From contig JAHREC010000009.1 in the NCBI GenBank assembly GCA_020081605.1, forward strand, positions 3,782,001 to 3,846,000: a DNA stretch of 64,000 nt. The letters run 5' to 3'. This document shows, piece after piece, positions 58,001-64,000 of this stretch. Numbering within the stretch: the stretch's first letter is position 1; each line of letters begins with the position of its first letter. The DNA comes from Albifimbria verrucaria. Its lineage: Eukaryota > Ascomycota > Sordariomycetes > Hypocreales > Stachybotryaceae. The notes under the pieces were generated by a model. It was given only the letters and a program-made list of their open reading frames with translations. It made no database searches and had not been told where the DNA came from. The translations under genes were made by a program, and so were the position numbers.

Positions 58001-58671
58001 TGGAAGGTTGAATATATCCGTTTCATTTCGCTGATATCAAACTCGAACTTGAAGCTGCACGGAGCCGTATGAGAGCCCTGATTGACAGGCATGGAGAACA
58101 AAACAGTAGCCCGCTGCACAGCAAGGTCAACCTCTAGCTTCAGCCCACCGGGCCCGATAGAATTGTATGTCGACTTCATAACTAGCATAGATTTATTACT
58201 AGCCATGGTTCCGAACTCGAGGCGGGAAAGTGCCAGTTTGATTCGCTTCGGATACCTTCTGTTAGCAGAGATGGGACTCACAATCCAATCCGGAGGCGCA
58301 TCCCGGGAGATGCTCATATTCAATGCGAGCCCTCCAGGATATTGTCGTAGATCAGGATGGCGAACAAGGTATGGTCTTTGCTCCCAAAATGGGCGCACAG
58401 GCGGCGGCTCAAACCGAACGCTGGCCATTGTTCCTCCATTGTCATCTCCGCCTCGTATGTTGATCCAAGTGATGTGTCCCTCCAGGGAGAACCATTCTCC
58501 AAGAAGAGCGGTTGTCACATCGTTTGGCAGATTCTTGATAGTTATCTGCAGTTCTAGCCACGATCTCCAGTTGAGAGGTGTAGGGTTCCTGTCTGGCCTT
58601 GTCGTGGGACGAGATGATGAGCCAGAGCCCCTTTGGGAGGGTTTGGGCGGCGAAGATCTTCTGGATAGCAT
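55005..58671 (-). CDS. RNA-dependent RNA polymerase (cellular RdRP, SAD-1/QDE-1 family) with an in-frame TAG
   Basis: A cellular RdRP that makes double-stranded RNA for Dicer in quelling, meiotic silencing or related pathways. Exons are 58671-55755 and 55705-55005, 1205 codons. An RRM-like N-terminus (LELQITIKNLPNDVTTALLG) is followed by the RdRP domain: YCFTDGVGIISSFL, FQFRMGGYKGVLAVWPQAKG, KTIVITGLCIVGRNPSLHPG and the catalytic GGDLDGDDFFIIWDQSLIPA, with three Asp in DLDGD. After the intron come ICLKLAELHSQAVDFPKTG and KLQPRLWPHFMEKKSKYNSI. A TAG at 55362-55364 replaces what is probably Trp (EFEL-stop-SSFAMSRAVG). The same frame then continues 118 codons (DYKRQEDLGHEYDVLKQRFR, MPLISFPWIFHRALIRIALG). 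The first 972 codons have no frameshift. The catalytic core lies before the stop, so a truncated protein might still work. Confidence 0.93.
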
Positions 58672-59592
58672 GATGAGGCAAGATGTAGTTTTGTCTTGGA
58701 TTTGTTATCTCGCCGCAAGCAGTGTTTCCAATAGTCAAGTTGAGTTTTGATGACTTTTGGTTGTCAAAAGTGGTTGAATGCTCCTTCTTCCTCGACAGAT
58801 TCTCGGTATAGCAGCTCAGGCGAAGAAAGGCCTGTGTGGACCAGCTATGATGACTTGCGCTTGCCGAGTTCAAAAGGGGAAAGCAATCAGAGTCTTCGTG
58901 GCGATGAAAGTAGCAAGTAATAAGCTGATTGCCTTCACTCGTAGCTCGAGTGAAGGCAGACGAAGCAACTATGCAAAGATGGAAGTAGGTTGGGAGTCGG
59001 AGCGGCATTGGGTAAAGATAGAAGAATACCTGCTCCTCGCATTAGCATCGAGAGAGGGTCCACGGATGTGTGGAGGAACTAAGGAGTGCAAATATCCGGC
59101 CAAGGAGCTTTGAAAGTAGACCAGCTGGCTGTGTAGGTGAATGAGTTGGAGAGAGATGGGTGTTTGGCTTGGTTACACGCACGAAGGGGACAAGCACTTG
59201 CTAACGGCTGCAGGCCGGCAGAATACCTCAACATTTTACAAGACAATCTAATAACTGTCGTTCAATAGTAATTACTTGCTTTTCTCCATTCACTGATTCA
59301 CTACCTTACCCTTCAATGCGTTACCAGACAATAGCCAGACAAGACTCGACCAGGAAGATGCAACCTATTGACACTATGAGAAATGATCAGATAAAGAATA
59401 TGAACCACACAAATGCTCGTGGAATATGCAGATCCCGGGATGTGAATGCTCGTCGGTTGCCCGCGTTGCCCAATCTTCGCCGCCATGCATCCCTCCACCC
59501 AAGATGACCGCCCTATGCAGATATGACTAGACAAGATATGCCCCCAGATTTTTGCTTGTGTTCGCCCTACCGCTCCTTTGTAGTGTTGAGAG
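58672..59592. promoter_or_regulatory. RdRP promoter and D-lactate dehydrogenase 3' region
   Basis: No gene supported. It contains the perfect inverted repeat at 58930-58958 about 260 bp upstream of the RdRP start codon. Confidence 0.45.
58930..58958. repeat. Perfect 12-bp inverted repeat (hairpin) upstream of the RdRP gene
   Basis: Left arm TGCCTTCACTCG and right arm CGAGTGAAGGCA are exact reverse complements around a 5-base loop (TAGCT). It lies in the promoter or 5' leader of the RdRP gene. Confidence 0.8.
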
Positions 59593-61707
59593 CTACCCTT
59601 CAAACCCAAAGGACCAGTCCTTGCTCTTGTTCCTCTTTGCAGCCGTGACAGGGACTGGGATGGCGCGGATGGGCGTCACCACGCCCTCTTGGCTGGCCGA
59701 CTCCTGCTCCATCCACGGCACGTCCATGATCTTGCCTGGGTTCATAATCCAGAGCGGATCAAGCGACTTCTTGATCGCCTTCATGACGCCTAGCGTGTCC
59801 GGCCCGACTTCCCACAGAAGGCTCTCTTTCTTGCCCCAGCCGATCGAGTGTTCGCCTGTACACGTGCCCTCCATGTCGAGCGCGCGCTTGACCATGTTCT
59901 TAACACACTGCTCGACCTTCTCACGCTCTCCTTTGTTGCTGCGATCGTACATGATGCTTTCGTGGAAGTTTCCGTCGCCTATGTGGCCAAGAATGCTAGC
60001 AAACAAGCCTAGGTCGTCCATTTCCTTCTTGCTCACTTCAATAATGTCGGCCAGACGGCTGAACGGCACGGCGACATCTGTGCTCCCTAGATTTGTTGTC
60101 AGTCTCCAAACAATCGACGTGAATTAGGCATGGCATGGCATGTCCCGTTGCGCAAAGCGGGTGTTTGCACCTGGAGCGACTCACAAACTTCCTCGCCACC
60201 TTTTCTCAAAGCCAGCATAGACCACAACGATTCCTTCCTTGCGGACCACAGCAGCTTCTGCTCCCGCGCGTCCTTGGCAAACTCGAAGTTGCTGCCCTGG
60301 TTTGCCTTTGTGATCTTCTGGACACGTGCAATGTTCTCCTGGACGCCGCTCTTGGTGCCGGCAAATTTGAAGAAGAGCGTCGGCATCTCTTGCCAGACAC
60401 GCGGCGCAGTGGCTCGCGAAAGATTGACTACACGCATCTGTACCTCGTCCATGATCTCCATGGCGGCGACGGGAACACCAGCCTGCATGACGCCAGCGGC
60501 CGCCGATGCGGCATCGCGGATGCTAGGGAAGGTTACGACGGCAACGGAGTAGTCCTCGGGGATAACGGCAAGCTTGAGAGTTGCTAGACCGCTAGTTCAG
60601 CAACACTTCTTCAAAAAGAACCAAGACGACAAAAGAAAAGAAAATTTCTAACCTTCAGTGACAATGCCCAGGGTACCCTCGGAGCCAACAAACAGTCCGT
60701 TGAGGTTATAGCCGGCGGACGACTTGCGAGGCCTGCGCCGCGTCTTGATGATTCGACCGTCGGCCAGAACGACAGTCAGGTTGATGACCCAGTCTTTCAT
60801 TGTGCCATACTTGACCGCATTGGTGCCGGAGCAATTCGTTCCAATCATTCCACCGATCTTGGCACTTGGACCTGCAGGTACGCGTCTCAGTTTCGTCCAA
60901 CCATAAGGCTTCATCGCGCATCAACCCATTTACTCACCGGGATCGATAGGGAAGAACAGGCCGCTGTCCATCTTGGCCAGCTTCTCATTCAGGTCCTGCC
61001 ACCCAATGCTTGGCTGCACGACAATGTCCATGTCGTCCTTGTTGAACTGGATGATCTGGTCCATGTAGGCAAAGTCCACGCTGATGCCTCCGTAGGGGGC
61101 CGAGAAGTTTCCTTCGAGACTGGAGCCGCCGGAGTAGGGAATCACGGGCACGCGATACTTGTAGCAGATGCGCGCAATGGCGGCAACCTGCTCTGTCGAT
61201 CGGGGGTACGCGACAGCGACGGGGAGGTTGTCCGGGTTGGTTGTGGACCACTCTGAGTAGCCGTGGGCATGTAGGTCCTCTGGGTCTGTGGAGATGATGT
61301 CCTCACCACCCACCTCCCGAATAATTTCCTGGATGGCCTACATCTGAGAGTCAGTGTGACACTGATCTGGAGAGTTGAGAAGGAAATTAAAACATACCTG
61401 CTCCATCTCAAACATGCTTGCATAGCGCGGCTCCGAGTCTGCGTCAAATAGGACTTTGCTGCCATTAAACGGGTTCAAACCTTCGCTCTTGCTCATGAGA
61501 GTAGACGCGCCCCAGCCTATCGCACCGGCCGCCAGCGCAACTGCCAAGACCCCGGCCGGACCAACTCGGCGGCGAGGCCATGGCTTCCGGGCCGGGCTGC
61601 CGATCTTCGGTAGGGGCCCGGCGAAGGGAGGTCATAGAGAAGCGCCGCACGGCGGTGGGCATGGGCCTATGGCGCAAAACAGCGCGTGCGCCGTACCTGG
61701 ACGACAT
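59593..61707 (-). CDS. DLD1: D-lactate dehydrogenase (cytochrome), mitochondrial FAD-linked
   Basis: Oxidises D-lactate to pyruvate with electrons passed to cytochrome c in the mitochondrion. Exons are 61707-61398, 61337-60938, 60871-60653, 60583-60185 and 60086-59593, about 607 aa. A basic targeting sequence ([20 protein letters not shown]) is followed by a membrane-like stretch [20 protein letters not shown]. The FAD-binding type 4 domain then reads [40 protein letters not shown] and [20 protein letters not shown]. The C-terminal domain has [40 protein letters not shown] and [13 protein letters not shown]. Exon 1 needs two added bases, somewhere in 61540-61660, to join the targeting sequence to the membrane stretch; exons 2-5 are in phase without correction. 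The final residues are SFGFEG. Confidence 0.93.
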
Positions 61708-63732
61708 GGCGAATAAAGGCGCCTTGCGGGCGGAACAAGAGTGATTGCTGATCGGATATCAATTCCCGAAGTCCGGAAGCGGCGTTGTCCGACTGCAACT
61801 TGTGACCCCACTGACGTGCCAAGTAAGCCGACGACGCGGGTTTGGCTCTCGATATCACACCTGGCGTTATCGCAGACCGGTGAAAGGACGATCCCCAAGC
61901 GCAGGGCCTGCAAGGGGCTCGGGTTCAGATCTGTCGTGATCTCCGATGAGATGTGTCACGACAACCGCAACGCGGGGAAGGCCAATCAGGTACCTGGTTC
62001 CTGGAACTGAGCTTCTGTTGGGGAGCTCAAAGGGATGCGTGCCACGTGCTCAACCGGAATAGATCAGATGACAGGCCCCAGGCTGCCAGGACGGTCTGGA
62101 GCAGGGCGAAATCGACGGTGCCTGGTGTTGGGAACCTGCAGCGTCGGGGAGGCAGCGTGGTGTTTTGCGTTGATTACCGGGCGTTGTCGCCGAGGTATAG
62201 TGCTCGGTTGAGGCGAGCCAAGGCGAGTTGACCTCAGCAGCGAGCAACGCAGTGGCGAGGGCTACTACGGCAGGCTTGCAAAAACAGAAAAAGGTTTTTG
62301 AATAAACAAAAAATAAAAAAGCGAAAGACCCCTGACTAGGCAGAACGAATCAATCGGGCTCACGACAATAGCGGTCTTTTCTCCTGAAGAGAGTGAGGGT
62401 GGGCGGCTACGATGGATACATATAAGCACACGGGGCCGCCGTGTGGAGGGAAGAGTTGCCGAGCATGGTGGAAACTAGTTCCGTAATGAGAATCCTGGGG
62501 ATCGGATATCGCAAGCCAAGACCGGGCGTAGACACGCGCTAGCTGTGCTTCTGCCTCTGCCTCTGCCTCTTGCTCTCGGTTTATGACAGAAGCGTCTCTC
62601 GACAGAAGGGGGCAAGGGCGGACGGACAGGGAGGGAGGGAGGCGGTGGATATCGGCCTAGTCCTACCTGCTGGACCACGAGGCTCAGTCCGATCTAACGA
62701 CTGACACCCAACGGCCGTGGCCACGTCCATGAGGAAGGATGCCATGGCGATCTCGAATTAACTAAGCACAGACGTCCAAGAAGAAGAAGGGCTGCAGATG
62801 GCGCCGAGCCGAATGACGAAGACCGACGGCCAGAGTGTCCTAGCCTGCTTACACTTAGAAGATTAACACACCCCATGTGACGACCTCAACGTCCAGAACA
62901 TCGTCTCCCACCTCTAGCAGGGTGCTGTGTCAAGAGATTCCACCAATATCGTCATCTTACTCATTCCACACGACCAACAAAAGGGGGAACAGCACCCCCA
63001 TGGGCTGTAACATGAGACCCAAAAGAAAATAAAAAACAGACGAAAAAAAATAGTCCGAGTCTTTGTGGAGGATGTAGAATGTCACGAGGCACAGCAGCCC
63101 TGCAGGTCTAACTATACTGCTTCGTCCTCTTTTACCTTCCATTGTTGCCACCCCACACAGGGCCTCTTCCGCCCCTCTGTCCGCCTGTTTCCTCCAGGCA
63201 CTTGAGACACGATTGGCCGGGAACGTTGTCGTTTGCTCGTGTGTGCGTTTACGGGACGGGACGTGACTGGCCACGCTGGGCTTGGAGGGGCCAGCAAGCT
63301 GGGCGTAACCACCCATGGGGAGGGAAAATGCTACTCCCGTCGGGCTTCTTTCTACATCCAAACGGAAGCGGCCTGTATGACTTGCGTCTTTTGGCCGGCT
63401 ACTCCACACACCTGCGATACCCAGACGGTTATCCATCATTATTTGTAAACGACTCTTGTTAACGCCTTTTCCCCACCCGCGGATGATGCTATCGCTCGTA
63501 GAGCTTGCGTGGGGTTTGAGAGAGAATGGTTTAGCTTGTCCACTAGTTGACACTTCGACCAGAGCACGGAATTGCTTAAGCCGGGCATGACATGTATAAT
63601 CTCTCATAGCGCTTCTTTTCTTTTATATCGACATTTTCTACAGGAACAAGCTGTATGCCGCATGCTGTATGCTGTATGTTTCGTCCCAAAAGCAAAGCAA
63701 CGATGATTTCAGCTACCAGAAGTTTTTTAACC
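61708..63732. other. Intergenic, with an unsupported 216-codon minus frame
   Basis: The frame at 62957-63607 (-) has no domain, mixed composition and no splice coherence, and is not called as a gene. Short CTCTGC/CTGCCT repeats occur at about 62547-62575. The D-LDH promoter should lie at the left edge. Confidence 0.4.
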
Positions 63733-63985
63733 TTAATCAGGTAACATAAACACCATTAAGCATAAATCAATTCCTGTGGTGCAACCTACAAGTCGCTGTG
63801 TAGCACTGATCTTCATATTGGTTTTTTCCCTTCTTTCTTTTCTTTGACAACGTCCAAGCTTCTTCGCCATCCACTCAACACCCCTCTCATACCGTTGCTC
63901 GACCTGCAAGATGCGGCCATCCCAGCTCAAAAGCTCGGGGCTTCCGGGGTCCCACCGCCCGCCCGGGCCTTTTCCTTCCTCGACG
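63733..63985 (-). CDS. 3' end of an unidentified gene (runs toward the window edge)
   Basis: The reading frame from 63985 down to the stop at 63733 begins after an in-frame stop near the window end and reads GKGPGGRWDPGSPELLSWDG, RILQVEQRYERGVEWMAKKL and GRCQRKERREKTNMKISATQ. The first part looks coding (helical, charged, low stop density). The last 25 residues (VGCTTGIDLCLMVFMLPD) may be beyond the true end or belong to an intron. I do not recognise a domain; the gene continues outside the window or has another frame break near 63980. Confidence 0.35.
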
Positions 63986-64000
63986 GCTCACCGACCGGGG

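Noticed and set aside
53360..61707. A co-regulated silencing or secondary-metabolite cluster around the RdRP and the 2OG oxygenase
   Set aside because: Neighbours are D-lactate dehydrogenase and unrelated genes; there is no backbone synthase, Dicer or Argonaute, and the genes are on opposite strands with separate promoters.
62957..63607. 216-codon minus-strand frame
   Set aside because: No domain, no conserved-looking block, and no splice partner; composition resembles intergenic sequence.

Overview
The window looks like nuclear DNA of a filamentous ascomycete, probably a Sordariomycete and perhaps Hypocreales. Genes are split by short introns (about 49-160 nt) with GT..AG ends and CTAAC/CTAAT-like branch sites. 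Most encoded proteins are fungal: Elp6, a chitin synthase activator of the Skt5/Chs4 type, Cbp4, Rax1, Aim11, an SAD-1/QDE-1-type RNA-dependent RNA polymerase and D-lactate dehydrogenase. The order assignment is inference. No bacterial operon, CRISPR array, transposase, rRNA or convincing tRNA was seen.

Layout. 1-8.3 kb is gene-poor and AT-richer between about 2.5 and 6.6 kb, with one small candidate membrane protein. 8.3-17 kb holds an OPT oligopeptide transporter, ribosomal protein eL37, Elongator subunit Elp6 (-) and an MFS transporter (-). 18.2-27.5 kb holds an F-box/LRR-like protein (-), an orphan secreted GPI-type protein (+), a mitochondrial thioredoxin-like protein (+) and the prenylated SEL1-repeat chitin synthase activator (-). 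After a 2.6 kb spacer, 30.1-37.5 kb is dense with housekeeping genes: Cbp4, NAC-beta, Tad1 (-), ribosomal protein eL24, a peroxiredoxin (-) and an NTF2-like protein. 38-46 kb has uncharacterised broken coding segments, the RGS/transmembrane protein Rax1 and pantothenate kinase. 46-52 kb has an acidic/Gln-rich unknown protein (-), Aim11 (-) and an unknown fungal gene (-). 53-64 kb has a 2OG-Fe(II) dioxygenase, the RdRP (-), D-lactate dehydrogenase (-) and the 3' end of another gene (-).

Almost every conserved gene, including eL24 and NAC-beta, is broken by single-base frameshifts. Most lie in short G/C runs and are cured by adding one base, and with those additions exon lengths and phases close exactly. 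I read this as homopolymer under-calling in the assembly rather than decay. Two in-frame nonsense codons, a TAG in the RdRP and a TGA in Tad1, do not fit that error type.

The genes are mostly independent housekeeping units. Translation-related genes dominate (eL37, eL24, NAC-beta, Tad1, Elp6), with a mitochondrial set (Cbp4, Aim11, D-LDH, the thioredoxin-like protein). No dedicated gene cluster or new multi-gene system is supported. The most interesting local items are a possible one-nucleotide exon in the NAC-beta gene, the RdRP nonsense codon with a perfect hairpin upstream of the same gene, and a palindromic E-box/AP-1 element between Tad1 and eL24.
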